Counted from the stretch's first letter, positions 48,943 to 62,063 are shown. The stretch is DNA of 64,000 bases from Asaia astilbis JCM 15831 (GCF_000613845.1 NZ_BAJT01000010.1:79179-143178); one strand, 5' to 3'. A program made the numbers and translations. Notes: generated by a model not told the origin, from the letters alone.

Positions 48943-49620
48943 ATGTCAAACGACACGCTTTCCTCCCGTCTCGACGGCATCCGCACCCGCATCGCCCGCG
49001 CCAGCGAGGCCGCGCATCGCCCGCAAGGCGACGTCAGGCTTGTCGCCGTCAGCAAGTTTCATCCCGCCAGCGCCATCGAACAGGCCTTGAAAGCAGGACA
49101 ACGGCTCTTTGGCGAAAACCGGGTGCAGGAAGCAAAAGACAAGTTTCCCGCGCTGCGGGAGCAATGGCCGGATCTGCGTCTTCACATCATCGGCAGCCTA
49201 CAAACGAACAAGGCGGCAGAGGCCTGTCGTCTCGCCGATGTCATCGAGTCCGTCGATCGACCCGCTCTTGTCGATGCCCTCTCACGCGCGGCTGACCGGG
49301 CCGGTCGGCTCCCCGACCTCTTCGTTCAGGTCAATACAGGTGACGAGCCCCAAAAATCCGGCATCCCGCGTCAGGAGGCGGATGCGTTTATCGCCTCATG
49401 CAAGGCGCGCTTTGGCGGCTCCCTGAAAGGCGTCATGTGCATCCCTCCTGAAGGCGAAGACCCGAGCTCTCATTTTGCCTTTCTGGCTCAGCTTGCACAT
49501 GGACACGAATTAACCGAGTGCTCGATGGGCATGTCGGCCGACTTCGAAACAGCGATTGGACAGGGGGCCACGCTCGTCAGGGTCGGCACGGCCATCTTCG
49601 GTAGCCGCCCGACGGCCTGA
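48943..49620 (+). CDS. yggS: Pyridoxal-phosphate homeostasis protein, YggS family
   Basis: A PLP-binding TIM-barrel protein that buffers free PLP; no catalysis is established. The 225 residues show 'VRLVAVSKFHPASAIEQALK' (PLP Lys), 'FGENRVQEAKDKF', 'LHIIGSLQTNKAAEACRLAD', 'DLFVQVNTGDEPQKSG' and 'ECSMGMSADFETAIGQGATL', followed by R-V-G-T-A-I-F-G-x-R. It is divergent from rsmB and upstream of kup with a 128-bp gap. The frame is intact. Confidence 0.95.
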   Translation: MSNDTLSSRLDGIRTRIARASEAAHRPQGDVRLVAVSKFHPASAIEQALKAGQRLFGENRVQEAKDKFPALREQWPDLRLHIIGSLQTNKAAEACRLADVIESVDRPALVDALSRAADRAGRLPDLFVQVNTGDEPQKSGIPRQEADAFIASCKARFGGSLKGVMCIPPEGEDPSSHFAFLAQLAHGHELTECSMGMSADFETAIGQGATLVRVGTAIFGSRPTA

Positions 49621-49748
49621 TTTCTGCCATTATTGATCCACGCCATGCTTGCAGTCGCCGGAATAACCATCGTATGGCAAGCCTTATGTCACTGATCGCT
49701 CACATCTATGTGTGCCACGCAGCGAGCTTGCCATGAGTGGGAATAAAA

Positions 49749-51736
49749 ATGACAGACAGGCCTGACGGACAGCCAGGTTCGGCTAACGCTGGCGCCCCTC
49801 AGGGTGTGAAGATAGCGACCGGCGAACAGGGCCCGATCCGTGAGTTTGGTGCAACCGGAAACCCGCACAAGAAGGCACCGGTAGGACTGGCCGGTCTTCT
49901 GGGTGTTCTCGGCGTCGTTTATGGCGATATCGGCACGAGCCGCTTTATGCCTTTCAGGCCTCGGTCCAGATCGTCGGTTCGATCCGTCACCCTGCGGAAC
50001 GCTGGGAAATCATGGGCATCGAAAGCCTGATTTTCTGGGCGCTGATGCTGGTTGTCACACTCAAATACGTCATGCTTGTGATGCGCGCCGACCATGATGG
50101 AGAAGGCGGGATCATCGCGCTGATGTCGCTGGCCCAGCGCGTCTGCAAATCGCCCAGATTCCGGTGGATTTTTGGTATCATCGGCATTGGCGGTGCCTGC
50201 CTCTTCTTCGGTGACGGCATCATCACCCCAGCGGTCTCTGTCCTCTCGGCCATTGAGGGAATCGAGGTCTCCGTCCCCTCGGCGTCGCATATCATCATCC
50301 CTGTCGCCATCATGATCCTGATCGCCCTGTTCAGTGCGCAGGCGTTGGGCACAGGCAAGATCGGCCGCGCTTTCGGACCGATCATGATGGTGTGGTTTCT
50401 GACGCTGGCGGTGATGGGCATACATTCCATCGCACAGACACCGGCCATTCTTGCCGCGCTCTCTCCTTTTTACGCAGCGCAGTTCGTTTTCTATCACGGC
50501 TGGCTCGCCTTTATCGCGCTGGGATCGGTTGTGCTTGCCGTGACAGGGGCCGAAGCACTTTACGCCGATATGGGGCATTTCGGACGCGCGCCGATCCGTT
50601 ATGCATGGCTCTTCTTCGTTCTGCCCTCACTGACCCTGAACTATCTCGGTCAGGGCGCCCTGTTGCTCCGCAATCCTGCAGCCCTGCAAAACCCGTTCTT
50701 TCATCTCGCTCCGGGATGGGCGCAGATCCCGCTTCTGTTTCTGGCAACGATGGCGACGGTCATCGCCAGCCAGGCGGGAATTTCGGGCGGGTTCTCTTTG
50801 TGCCGACAGCTCATCCAGCTCGGTTACCTGCCTCGCATGCGGATCACCCATACCAATGCGGCTGAAGAAGCGCAGATCTATCTGCCTGTCTTTAACTGGG
50901 TGCTGGCCATCGGTTCGATCCTGTTGGTGATCTCGTTCCGCTCCTCCTCTGCTCTGGCAGCGGCCTACGGTATCGCCGTGACCGGCACCTTCATGTGCAC
51001 AGCCATCCTCGCCATGGTGGTTTTTCGCCGCGTCTTCAAATGGAGCGCGCCTCTGGCGGGTCTCGTCTTCGGGTTCTTCCTTCTCAGCGACGGCACCTTC
51101 TTTGCCGCCAATGTCCTGAAAATCCCCGATGGAGGATGGGTGCCGCTCGCGATCGGAGTCTCGGCGACCATTCTCATGACGACCTGGTCACGAGGGCGCA
51201 GCCTCATCCGAGCCCGTCAATCGTCCGACTCCCTGCCCATGGCGTCCTTCCTCGCACGCCTGCCGCAGTCGCGCACAGTGCGCGTTCCCGGCATGGCTGT
51301 CTTCCTGACGGCCAATCCAGATACAGTGCCGACCTGCCTTTTACACAACCTCAAGCATAACAAGGTGCTGCACGACCACGTTCTCTTCGTGACCGTGCAA
51401 AACCTCGACCAGCCGGAAGCCGAGCGGGGTCACCGCGCCATGGTGCAGGAGCTGGCACCCAATATCTATCGGGTGATCATCCGTTACGGCTTTATGGAGA
51501 TGCCCAATCTCCCAAGAGCGCTTGAAGAACTGAATGCGGCCGGGGTCGAGTTCGATGCCATTCAGGCGTCCTATTTCGTCTCGCGCGAACTCGTCGTGCG
51601 TTCTTCACTGCCAAAACTGTCGATTTGGCGCATGTGGCTGTTCCTTGTGATGGTCCGCAATGCGACCTCCAGCACCGAGTTCTTCCGTATCCCACCGGAT
51701 CGCGTGGTCGAGCTGGGCGTGAGGATTGCAATCTGA
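49749..51736 (+). CDS. kup: Potassium uptake protein Kup, frame broken near 49940
   Basis: Kup is a low-affinity K+/H+ symporter of the inner membrane. The start at 49749 precedes ~45 soluble residues and the first span '[18 protein letters not shown]', the family signature. The frame then changes at ~49938-49943; adding one C restores P-L-Y-A-F-Q-A-S and leads into '[20 protein letters not shown]'. Further signatures: '[18 protein letters not shown]', '[20 protein letters not shown]', '[16 protein letters not shown]'. About 12 spans are followed by the cytosolic C-domain. Repaired length ~662 residues. The hemW gene starts within its stop codon. Confidence 0.93.
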
Positions 51737-52890
51737 GCGATCTGACGCCGCTTTCGCTCTATGTGCATTGGCCGTTCTGTCTGGCAAAATGCCCCTATTG
51801 CGACTTCAACTCGCATGTCCGCGACGAGATTCCGCATGAGCGCTTTACGGCAGCTCTGAAGCAGGAGCTCGCATCGGATGCCGCGCGCACCGGCCGCCGC
51901 CCCTTGCGCTCGATTTTTTTTGGTGGCGGTACACCTTCGCTAATGAAGCCGGAGACCGTGGCGACGCTGATCGAAGACGCGCGACAGCTCTTTGACGCGC
52001 CTGACGATCTGGAAATCACGCTCGAAGCCAATCCGACGAGCGTCGAACGGGGCAAACTCGCTGCTTTTCGCGAAGCAGGCGTCAATCGTGTCTCTCTAGG
52101 TATCCAGAGTCTCGACGAAGGCGCCTTGCGCTTTCTGGGTCGCGAACATTCTGCCTCTCAGGCCATTGCCGCACTCGAGACAGCGCGAACGCTTTTCCCC
52201 CGTCTGTCCTTCGATCTGATCTACGCACGGCCTGAGCAGACACTTGCGGCCTGGGAAGCGGAACTGCACCGCGCCCTCGATCTCGCCTCCGATCATCTCT
52301 CGCTCTACCAACTCACAATCGAGCAGGGCACGAAATTCGAAGGGCTCTATCGTCAAGGGCAGTTTGTCCTGCCCGAGAATGACGATGCGGCGCTTCTCTA
52401 TGAAAAGACGGCCGAGATCGCTGCCGAACACGGTCTGATCGATTATGAAATCTCTAATTATGCCCGTCCCGGTGCAGAGAGCCGGCACAATCTGACCTAT
52501 TGGCGCTATCAGGACTATATCGGAATCGGTCCTGGTGCTCATGGACGCCTGACCCTGGAGGGGGCGTTGCATGCCACGCGTCGCCATCGTGCGCCCGAAA
52601 TCTGGGCGGACCGGGTCGAGCAACGCGGCAATGGTTCGACCGAGGAAGTCCCTCTCTCCGTGGAAGAACGCGGACGCGAAGCCTTGCTCATGGGATTACG
52701 ACTGCGTGAAGGTATTGCGCTCGACTGGTTTGCCGAGCGTTCGGGCCGCCCCCTCGAGGCGTGTGTCGATCCGGTCATTCTCGAAGCAGCGCTTGCCGAA
52801 GGGTACCTGATCCAGACCGATCAGCGCCTGATCGCCACAAATGAAGGGCGCGTAAGGCTCGAAGCCTTGCTGGGTGCCCTCGTTCTCTGA
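51733..52890 (+). CDS. hemW: Radical SAM protein HemW (heme chaperone family), unusual start
   Basis: HemW is a radical-SAM relative of HemN that carries heme. The cluster motif CX3CX2C is in '[16 protein letters not shown]', with '[20 protein letters not shown]', '[16 protein letters not shown]', '[19 protein letters not shown]' and '[14 protein letters not shown]' following. The H-N-x3-Y-W-R core is also present ('[20 protein letters not shown]'). No ATG, GTG or TTG is available near the conserved start; CTG at 51733, overlapping the kup stop codon, is the best candidate, giving 385 residues. An upstream TTG at 51625 would add ~36 foreign residues from the kup gene. A base error hiding an ATGA overlap is also possible. 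Confidence 0.92.
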   Translation: MSDLTPLSLYVHWPFCLAKCPYCDFNSHVRDEIPHERFTAALKQELASDAARTGRRPLRSIFFGGGTPSLMKPETVATLIEDARQLFDAPDDLEITLEANPTSVERGKLAAFREAGVNRVSLGIQSLDEGALRFLGREHSASQAIAALETARTLFPRLSFDLIYARPEQTLAAWEAELHRALDLASDHLSLYQLTIEQGTKFEGLYRQGQFVLPENDDAALLYEKTAEIAAEHGLIDYEISNYARPGAESRHNLTYWRYQDYIGIGPGAHGRLTLEGALHATRRHRAPEIWADRVEQRGNGSTEEVPLSVEERGREALLMGLRLREGIALDWFAERSGRPLEACVDPVILEAALAEGYLIQTDQRLIATNEGRVRLEALLGALVL

Positions 52891-53028
52891 TCTGTCTGCG
52901 GTCTCGAGAAGGAATTAATCTCAACTCAGCCGGAACGAAGCGACCGACCGGATACTTTCCTTGTCGAGCCAATGCTCTAGAAGCGTTCTTCGGGGATCCC
53001 TCCCCCTTTGTTGGAGTACGAGTTTTCC

Positions 53029-54112
53029 ATGCGTCGTTTTCTTGCCAGTCTGGCTCTTGCAGCCGTCACGATCGGCTCGGCTCATGCCGAGACCCCTACC
53101 GGCCCCGAACTGGTCATCGCCGATAATGACTATCTGGGCCCGGGCGGCTCCAACATCCAGTCCGTCATCCCTCTTCTGAACAACCCCAGACTCAAACCGC
53201 TCGGGTTGACTGTGGTCGCCGGTGACGACTGGGAGAATGCAGAGAGCGCGCGCATCCGCCGGTTTCTGGAGATTTCGGGCCATCGCGATGTTCCGGTCTA
53301 TGACGGCGCGACCCAGCCTTTGATCAACACCGTGGCGCTCACCCGCCTGCGGGAACAGCAATTCGGCACGCTTCCCTGGAAGCGCCTGGGGCGGGCTTGG
53401 CTCCATGAGCAAGACTCCGGACACGCAGCCCGCGATTGCCACCACCCCTGACGGTGCTCCCGCCCTTCAGCCGCAGGGCATCCCGGCCGCGCTGTTCATG
53501 ATCCAGCAGGTTCATGCTCATCCCCATCAGGTGACGATCCTCGAGGCAGGTCCCATGACCAATCTCGCCCTCGCCATTCGTCTGGATCCGAGCTTTGCCA
53601 GCACTGCCAAACAGCTCGTTTTCATGGGCGGCTATCTCGACCTCTCGATGATGTCAGTCACGGGGAATGCCGATAACGGCTCCGATTTCAATCTCATCTT
53701 CGACCCGGAGGCCGCTCACATCACGCTGACAGCGCCCTGGGCGCGCATCACCTCGGTAGCGAATGTCTCCAATGATGTTGTGCTTTCGAAAGATGAGGTC
53801 GACTCAATCGCCAAGAATCACAAGACACCGGTTACTGACTATCTGGTGAAATACTATGTGCCTCTGGCCATGTGGGACGAGGTGACGAGCGCTATCGTCG
53901 CAGACCCCTCTTTGGTCACCAAGACCCAGGATGCCTACATGGATGTCGAAACCGGCAAGGGTATTGGCTACGGTCACGCCTATGTCTGGCCCGACTCACT
54001 CGCGCCCAAAGCCATGGGGGTTCGCAAGGTCAGAATTGTACAGGCCATCGACAAGGCCCGCTTCAAGAAGCAATACGCCGTCTGGGCGCAAGGGCTGATG
54101 GGAAAACACTGA
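53029..54112 (+). CDS. Periplasmic nucleoside hydrolase (IUNH family), frame broken near 53395
   Basis: A signal peptide (MRRFLASLALAAVTIG, then AHA) precedes 'PELVIADNDYLGPGGSNIQ'. The usual calcium/ribose site of the family is DxDxxxDD; here D-N-D is present but the last two Asp are replaced by P-G, so catalysis is uncertain. After 'LPWKRLGRAWL' the frame changes at ~53385-53402 (one base in excess or two missing). The second part has 'QVTILEAGPMTNLALAIRLD', 'LVFMGGYLDLSMM', 'DFNLIFDPEAAHITL' and 'TKTQDAYMDVETGKGIGYG'. Repaired length ~360 residues. It probably hydrolyses exogenous nucleosides, or a related substrate. A DUF1489 gene follows after 3 bp. Confidence 0.83.
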
Positions 54113-54115
54113 GCC

Positions 54116-54538
54116 TTGCTGCACATCATCAAGCTTGTCGTCGGGTGTACGACGCTCGACGAACTTGCCGCCTGGATGCAGCGCGGTGAGCGTGTGGAAG
54201 GGTATGGAGTCATCCGTACCCGCACCATGCCCAAACAGGCAGACGAGATCAGCGGTCAGGGCTCACTCTATCGCGTGATGGGTGGGTTGATCCTGTGTCG
54301 TCAGCCTGTTGTCGGGTTCAGACCGTTCACGCGTCCTGACGGACAGCTCGGCACGCATATTCTGGTGACCGACGAGATTATCCCGGTTCATCCACGGGCC
54401 ATGCGACCGTTTCAGGGCTGGCGTTATCTCAAGCCCGACGACGCTCCGGCAGATCTCGGAACTTCGGCGACAATCTCCGGGATTGAGGAGCTGCCTGCCG
54501 CCTTACGCCGTAGCCTCTCCGAGCTGTGCCTGATCTGA
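54116..54538 (+). CDS. DUF1489 family protein
   Basis: A 140-residue protein beginning 'LLHIIKLVVGCTTLDELAAW', with 'RTRTMPKQADEISGQGSLYR' and 'GGLILCRQPVVGFRPFT', the conserved blocks of the alphaproteobacterial DUF1489 family (COG5458). Function unknown. The start is a TTG three bases after the nucleoside hydrolase stop, so the two are probably translated together. Its last 36 bp overlap the end of the convergent FUSC exporter gene. Confidence 0.85.
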   Translation: MLHIIKLVVGCTTLDELAAWMQRGERVEGYGVIRTRTMPKQADEISGQGSLYRVMGGLILCRQPVVGFRPFTRPDGQLGTHILVTDEIIPVHPRAMRPFQGWRYLKPDDAPADLGTSATISGIEELPAALRRSLSELCLI

Positions 54539-56493
54539 GGTTCCCCTGCCTCTGCTGACACGCTGCAGGAATATCTCGTCCTGCAACAGCCCTGTGATCT
54601 CATCGAGAGGCTCCCCTCGCTCAAGATCCCGCTCAACCTTCTCGAAACAGGAAGCTTCCTGAAGGTTCGGCGCTCGTAGCCCGTTTTGCATGTCAAAGCG
54701 ATATAGGGTCAGCTCACCACTCAGACGCCGCAGGGCTCTCAGTGTCTCCTGCCGGGCCAGCGAAGCATCGTCATGAAGCTGCGTCGCAAGCCCCCCGAAG
54801 AGAGGCAGGCCTCCTCGTGAGAACTCAGCTGCAATCGTCGCGGTGCCCGCCTGACGTTGCGCCTTGTCGGTCTCACTAGGCTGCGTGTCACCCCGCAGAA
54901 CCAGTTTGGCATAATTGAAATTTGCAATGATCGCCCGTTTCAGAAGAGCATCGCGATCTACATCGTTGCGCTGCGGCCAAAGAACTAGAACGCATAAAAG
55001 GGCGATCCCACTGCCAATCAGATTATCGAGCACCCGGGCCCAGATAATTCCCCCTCCCGGCGTCACGGCCTCGGCAATCACAACGACCAGGCCGGTCAGG
55101 AAAAAGACTAGCATCGTATAATTGACGGCGCGCGTCGCAATCGCGGCCAGAGAGAGAAAGACCGCGATACCCAGCAATGCTGGCTTCCCAGGCAGAAAAA
55201 GCGCGCAGAGTGCGGCGAGCAGACTTCCACCGATGCTCCCGATAACGCGCTCGACGCTCCTCACGAGCGTGAGATTCCCGGCTGGCTGCATGACGAGCAA
55301 TGCGGCAATCAGCGCCCAATAAGAAAACCCTTCCCCACCATAGAGGCAGACAATCTCCGTCAGGGTCAAAGCCAGAGACAACCGCAAGGCGTGACGCCAT
55401 ATGGCAGGCGTCAACGTTCGCAGATCGCTTGCCTCTGCGATTTCGGCCTCATGGTGACGACGGGAACACACGACGATCAGGTGTTCGAATGCTTCAGCGC
55501 AGGCAAGGATCGGCCTCGCATGGGTCCCCCCACCAAGGCGGGCCTTTCTTACGAGCGTCTCAATCACCTGACCCAGAATTGTGAAATCTGGCTCGGGACG
55601 CGCAACCTGACGCATACATTCATGGCACGCCATTCCGAGGCGCATCAGAAGCGGTTGTAATTCGGTACCAAGGAGGCCGGATTGTGCCTGATGCTCAAGG
55701 GCAAGAAGTGCTGTGAAGACACGTTCAGCCGTCATCAAGGCCGCTTCCATACGACGTCTCAGGCGAAAATTCCCGTGTCGCGCATCGAGCACCATCACCA
55801 TGGAGCGGGCTCGTTCGATGGCGTTTCGCGCTGCCTGCCGATGCACCGTCTCCCGCAGCCGTCCAGCCGAAAGCTCTCGTGCCATCAAATCGAGAATATA
55901 AAAGGTTGCCGTCAGACTCCGTCTGGCTGGCGCGTAAGGATGCTGTCGCCACAACACAAGGCAAAACAGCATCGCCAGCGCGCCGCCAGAAAAGAACAGT
56001 CCGGAGATTTCGGCAGCGCGCCAGACAGAGACGGGAAACCCGGTCGCTGCCATGGCCGCACATCCAGCCAGCACCCAGAGCTGCATGACGGCAGGCGAGA
56101 AAGCACGGGCGAGACCACACCCCAGACCGACAAGAGCCACGAGCGCAGGATCGCGACGGGACCGAAAATGCTCAATGAGGAGACCGTGAAGACCAGCCCC
56201 GTCCCTGCCAGGGTAAATCCGCCGAGCACCTGAAACCGCTCTCGATGAGGCCCACCGGGGTCGATCAGACACGCCCAGAAGCAGGCAAAAGCGATCCAGG
56301 CCAGTATCGGCTGATCGAAAAAAAGGGACGGGCTGAGGGCAAGCGCGGTCACGACAGCCGCGCGCGCGCCCTCGTGAAGGCTCAACTGTTCCGGCGAAAG
56401 CGTAATCGCATAACGCGCGAGATGATTGGTGGAAGAGGTCAGGAGAGAGGCAAAGGGGCGTTTGGCTGAAAGTCGGGTTGGCCCCTTCACCAT
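54503..56493 (-). CDS. FUSC/YccS-type membrane exporter, frame broken near 56160
   Basis: The N-terminal part begins MVKGPTRLSAK and contains 'ARAAVVTALALSPSLFFDQP', 'WIAFACFWACLIDPGGPHRE' and 'GFTLAGTGLVFTVSSL'. After 'SIFGPVAI' the frame changes at ~56155-56165; one added base leads to 'RRDPALVALVGLGCGLAR'. A second membrane block follows: 'RLSLALTLTEIVCLYGGEGF', 'ALLVMQPAGNLTLVRSVERV' and 'IGSIGGSLLAALCALFLPGK'. The architecture, two membrane halves with cytosolic segments (~664 residues), fits fusaric-acid-resistance/aromatic-acid exporters. The substrate is unknown. It converges on DUF1489. Confidence 0.86.
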
Positions 56494-56524
56494 GCCGTAA
56501 CGCTCCTTTGCAAAAGAGGGGCTT

Positions 56525-57955
56525 TTAGCGCCCCGTCATGATCTGCTCGACCAGCTCTCTGACTGTCGGCGTGAAGCCGGAAGCATAAAACGGATCGGTT
56601 CCGAAACGCCATGCATTGGTGCCACCAAACATGAGGTTATTGTCGACAACAGCATCTGCTGCCGCCTGACCTGCGCTGTCATCGGAATGCGCGATGTCCT
56701 GCAAACTCTTCTGAATGCAGAAAGAGCGCGGATCGGCCTTGGCACCATTGGTGTAGTTCGGCCCCCGCTGGCTCCAGTTGGAGAAGCGGCACTCCGACAG
56801 ACAGCCCATGCAGGCTACCTGCTCGGCCACGATCACGCGGCTCTCCTCAGGCGTCACGAACACCAGAGTCGAATCCGGCGTGCGCATAGCCTCGGTATAC
56901 CCTGCCCGCTCCCATGCCAGAACATGCTCACGATCGGTCGCCGTCATGAAAACCTCACGCTTGCGTGCGCCAATTCCATGTCCTGTATCATGCTCGCCAA
57001 CGGGCTCGCTGCTATAGGCAACCTGACGCTCTGAACGGCCCCGCAGATTTTGCATGAAGCTGTTGTTCACGGCAGAGGAATAAAATCCGGTCGGCGAAAA
57101 GCGATTGAGATAGACATCGCCTTCCTTGAGGTCACGCAGGCGTCGCTTCCAGGCATCGGGGATCGGGCTTTCCTGCGTCAGCAGCGGACGTGTGCCGAAC
57201 TGGAAGACGATCGGGCCGATCTCGGGATTATTGAACCAGTGCTCCCACTCCTCGAGCCACCAGACACCACCGGCCATGATGATTGGCACGGCCTGAAGAC
57301 CGAACTGGTTCATCGCCTTGCGCAGCGCCGCGACACGGGGATACGGATCCTCGGGAAGGAGCGGGTTCTCGGTGTTCGACAGTCCGTTATGACCACCGGC
57401 GCGCCAGGGATCTTCATAAACGACCGCTCCAAGAAGCTCTGCCGTTTTATGATAGGCGCGCTTCCACAGGGCGTTGAATGCCCGTGCCGAGGAGACAATT
57501 GGATAATAATGCACGTTGTGCCGTGCAGCGATCTCCGAGAGGCGATAGGGCATGCCTGCGCCGCAGGTCAGGCCATCGATCAGACCGGGGGCCTGTTCGA
57601 GGATACCTTCGATCACCAGCTCGGCGCCGCCCATCTCCCAGAGGAGATTGGCATTGATCATGCCGTTGCCACCGGCAATCTCGCGCGCGATTTTAACCTG
57701 CGTGATACCGCCTTCAATCGCATAGCGAATCAGCTCTTCATGCCGCTCACGTCGGGTACGGCCTGAATAGGTCTGGGGTATGCGGTTGCCATCAGCATCG
57801 TAGCTATCGGCGTTGACGGCAGAAACCGTGCCTACGCCGCCAGCTGCGGCCCAATGGCCAGCAGAAATACCAGTCGAGACCGAAACACCTTTCCCGCCCT
57901 CAACAAGGGGAAGAACGTCTCGGCCCGCCATGCGGACGGTATCAATCGACATCAT
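56525..57955 (-). CDS. Nitronate monooxygenase-family flavoprotein with a Cys cluster
   Basis: A 476-residue protein with the NMO/FMN TIM-barrel fold. Recognisable parts are 'VSTGISAGHWAAAGGVGTVS', 'QAPGLIDGLTCGAGMPYRLS', 'QAVPIIMAGGVWWLEEWEHW' and 'EIGPIVFQFGTRPLLTQESP'. Close relatives are annotated as nitronate monooxygenase, which oxidises alkyl nitronates using FMN. Unlike classical NMO, it has a Cys-rich stretch near residue 385 (C-x2-C-x3-C in 'VACMGCLSECRFSNWS') and a further Cys in 'DPRSFCIQKS', a possible Fe-S or Zn site. The true reaction is therefore uncertain. It lies 59 bp downstream of pnp on the same strand. Confidence 0.83.
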   Translation of the reverse strand: MMSIDTVRMAGRDVLPLVEGGKGVSVSTGISAGHWAAAGGVGTVSAVNADSYDADGNRIPQTYSGRTRRERHEELIRYAIEGGITQVKIAREIAGGNGMINANLLWEMGGAELVIEGILEQAPGLIDGLTCGAGMPYRLSEIAARHNVHYYPIVSSARAFNALWKRAYHKTAELLGAVVYEDPWRAGGHNGLSNTENPLLPEDPYPRVAALRKAMNQFGLQAVPIIMAGGVWWLEEWEHWFNNPEIGPIVFQFGTRPLLTQESPIPDAWKRRLRDLKEGDVYLNRFSPTGFYSSAVNNSFMQNLRGRSERQVAYSSEPVGEHDTGHGIGARKREVFMTATDREHVLAWERAGYTEAMRTPDSTLVFVTPEESRVIVAEQVACMGCLSECRFSNWSQRGPNYTNGAKADPRSFCIQKSLQDIAHSDDSAGQAAADAVVDNNLMFGGTNAWRFGTDPFYASGFTPTVRELVEQIMTGR

Positions 57956-58014
57956 AATCTGTGTAGTACTCCGAGAAGAGCGACCGGATGGCCGCCCTCT
58001 CCTGAAACGGCAGG

Positions 58015-60167
<2,153 letters not shown>

Positions 60168-60356
60168 CATTCTGTCCTGAAATTAGGCTTAGACACTAAA
60201 GAGGGAGAACTGGAGGGAACGGGCCCTGACTGGCTGGCAGCGTTTCGGACGGCATGGCAAGAACGGCCGGGATCGGACCGGCATGTCACCATGTGGCCTG
60301 AAACGCCGAAGGCCGGTTCTGTCTCCAGCTTCAACGTTCAGTGACGCAGCCTGTTG

Positions 60357-60381
60357 GCCCGTCGCCGGAAAGGCGACGGGC
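60357..60381 (-). promoter_or_regulatory. Hairpin in the rpsO-pnp intergenic leader
   Basis: A perfect 10-bp stem (GCCCGTCGCC at 60357-60366, GGCGACGGGC at 60372-60381) with a 5-nt loop lies about 34 bp after the rpsO stop, without a T-tail on the minus strand. In E. coli this intergenic region carries the rpsO terminator and the RNase III/PNPase autoregulation site of pnp. A similar role here is inferred from position. Confidence 0.55.
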
Positions 60382-60414
60382 AATGGCGGAAATAAAACTC
60401 CCCGCCCGAGCAAA

Positions 60415-60684
60415 TCAGCGGCGCAGGCCGAGACGCTCGATAAGGGTCTGGTAACGGCCCTGATTCTTGCGCTTGAGGTAGTCAAGCAGGCTACGACGCT
60501 GACCGACGAGCATCAGAAGGCCACGACGTGAGTGGAAGTCCTTCTTGTGCGTCTGCAGATGACCCGTCAGGTTCACGATACGCTCGCTGAGCAGCGCAAC
60601 CTGAACTTCCGGCGATCCGGTGTCGGTCGGGGTGGTCTTGTATTCTTCGATAAGCGCCGCGCGGCGTTCAACTGTAATCGACAT
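60415..60684 (-). CDS. rpsO: 30S ribosomal protein S15
   Basis: An 89-residue primary 16S rRNA-binding protein. The start at 60684 ([15 protein letters not shown]) has GGAGACAG upstream. Conserved blocks are '[20 protein letters not shown]', '[20 protein letters not shown]' and '[13 protein letters not shown]'. Its first 17 bp overlap the end of truB. It is part of infB-rbfA-truB-rpsO-pnp. Confidence 0.97.
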   Translation of the reverse strand: MSITVERRAALIEEYKTTPTDTGSPEVQVALLSERIVNLTGHLQTHKKDFHSRRGLLMLVGQRRSLLDYLKRKNQGRYQTLIERLGLRR

Positions 60685-61619
60685 CTCTGTCTCCATATTT
60701 AAACGACTCGAATATTCGTATCGGCTTGAGACGCCCCTCCTGGAGGCGGCATAAACCGACAAGACACTTCCCGTCCTGGGCCTGCAGGACGTCACCGTCC
60801 TGCATCGTCAGCATCAGATCGAGACGCTCGTCCAGAGCGAGGCTCTGACCAAAGCGTAGGGCCTGTGCTTCTGCGGCAGTCACGGCCAGAGCCGGGATGT
60901 CGGCCAGCGCGGTCGAGACCGGACGCAGAAACGCTGAAAGTGCAACGGCCTTGTCGTCATTTTGGACCAGCTTGTCCAGTGTTATCGCATGCTTCTCCTC
61001 AAAGGGACCGCATTTGGTGCGACGTAGAACAGCGATATGTCCAACAGTATCACACGCCAGGGCAATATCGCGGGCAAGGCTACGCATATAGACGCCCTTG
61101 CCTGACTGAACCTCGAAGATGGCATGATCCCGATCAGGACGGTCAACCATTATGATGGAATCGACACGAGCCGGGCGCGGAGGCAGCTCCGGCGGCTTGC
61201 CTGCGCGGGCCAGATCATAAGATCGGGCACCATCGACCTTGAGAGCGGAATACACAGGGGGAACCTGCATGATATCACCCGTCAACGCGGGAAGCGCTGC
61301 ACGCAAGGCTTCGTCGGACGGGCGATGTTCACTGGTCGCAACAACCTCGCCCTCACGGTCATCCGTCGTGCGGGACTCTCCGAGGTAGAGCGTAAATCGA
61401 TACCGCTTGGTGGCATCCATAATATAGGGAATTGTCTTGGTCGCCTGACCGAACGCGACGGGCAAAATCCCAGTCGCAAGCGGATCCAGCGTACCGCCAT
61501 GCCCCGCCTTTTTCGCGTCGAAGAGCCAGCGTGTTTTATTGACGACGTCGGTAGAGCGTGTGCAGGTCCTTATCGACGACCAGCCAGCCGTCGATATCCT
61601 GCCCTTTTTTGCGTCCCAT
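60668..61619 (-). CDS. truB: tRNA pseudouridine-55 synthase TruB, frame broken near 61570
   Basis: TruB makes pseudouridine 55 in the T-loop of tRNAs. The start at 61619 ([17 protein letters not shown]) is conserved. Near 61562-61572 the frame changes; here removing one base (AAGGACC to AAGACC) joins it to '[20 protein letters not shown]' and the catalytic-Asp block '[20 protein letters not shown]'. Further on '[20 protein letters not shown]' and '[20 protein letters not shown]' follow. The C-terminal PUA-like part ends at 60668. Repaired length ~317 residues. It begins 15 bp after rbfA and overlaps rpsO by 17 bp. Confidence 0.93.
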
Positions 61620-61634
61620 GATGGGTCGCTCCGC

Positions 61635-62059
61635 TCAGTCTTCTGAATCGAGGTCGCGCTTGACCTCGGGAGTACGCATGAGCGCGTCCATGTCCATCGC
61701 ATGTTCCAGCGCCGTATCGGGCTGGAAATGGATCTCGGGAACCATGCGGGAACGCAATGTCTTTGAGAGCCCGGTGCGCAGAAACGGCGCGATACGCTTG
61801 AGCGCCGGAAGGATTTCGTCAACATCGCTCCGTCCGAGACGGCAAACGAAGGCCGTGGCATGACGGAAATCAGGCGAGATACGAACCTCGGTGACCGTCA
61901 CACGCACGTCGACAAGCTCCGGATCACGGAATTCAGTGCGGGCAAAGATCTCCGAGAGGACACGACGGACCTCTTCGGACATCCTCAGCTGGCGCTGCGA
62001 CGGGCCACCGGCGGCGTCGCCGGGGCCCGAAAACCCCGGAACCTTGGAACGCGATCCCC

Positions 62060-62063
<4 letters not shown>
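61635..62063 (-). CDS. rbfA: 30S ribosome-binding factor A
   Basis: RbfA assists late maturation of the 30S subunit. From the ATG at 62063, which overlaps the infB stop (ATGA), it has 142 residues. The family blocks are '[20 protein letters not shown]', '[19 protein letters not shown]' and '[20 protein letters not shown]', then H-F-x-P-D. The N-terminal ~20 residues are Gly/Ser/Pro-rich and not conserved. The gene order infB-rbfA-truB is the standard one. Confidence 0.95.
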
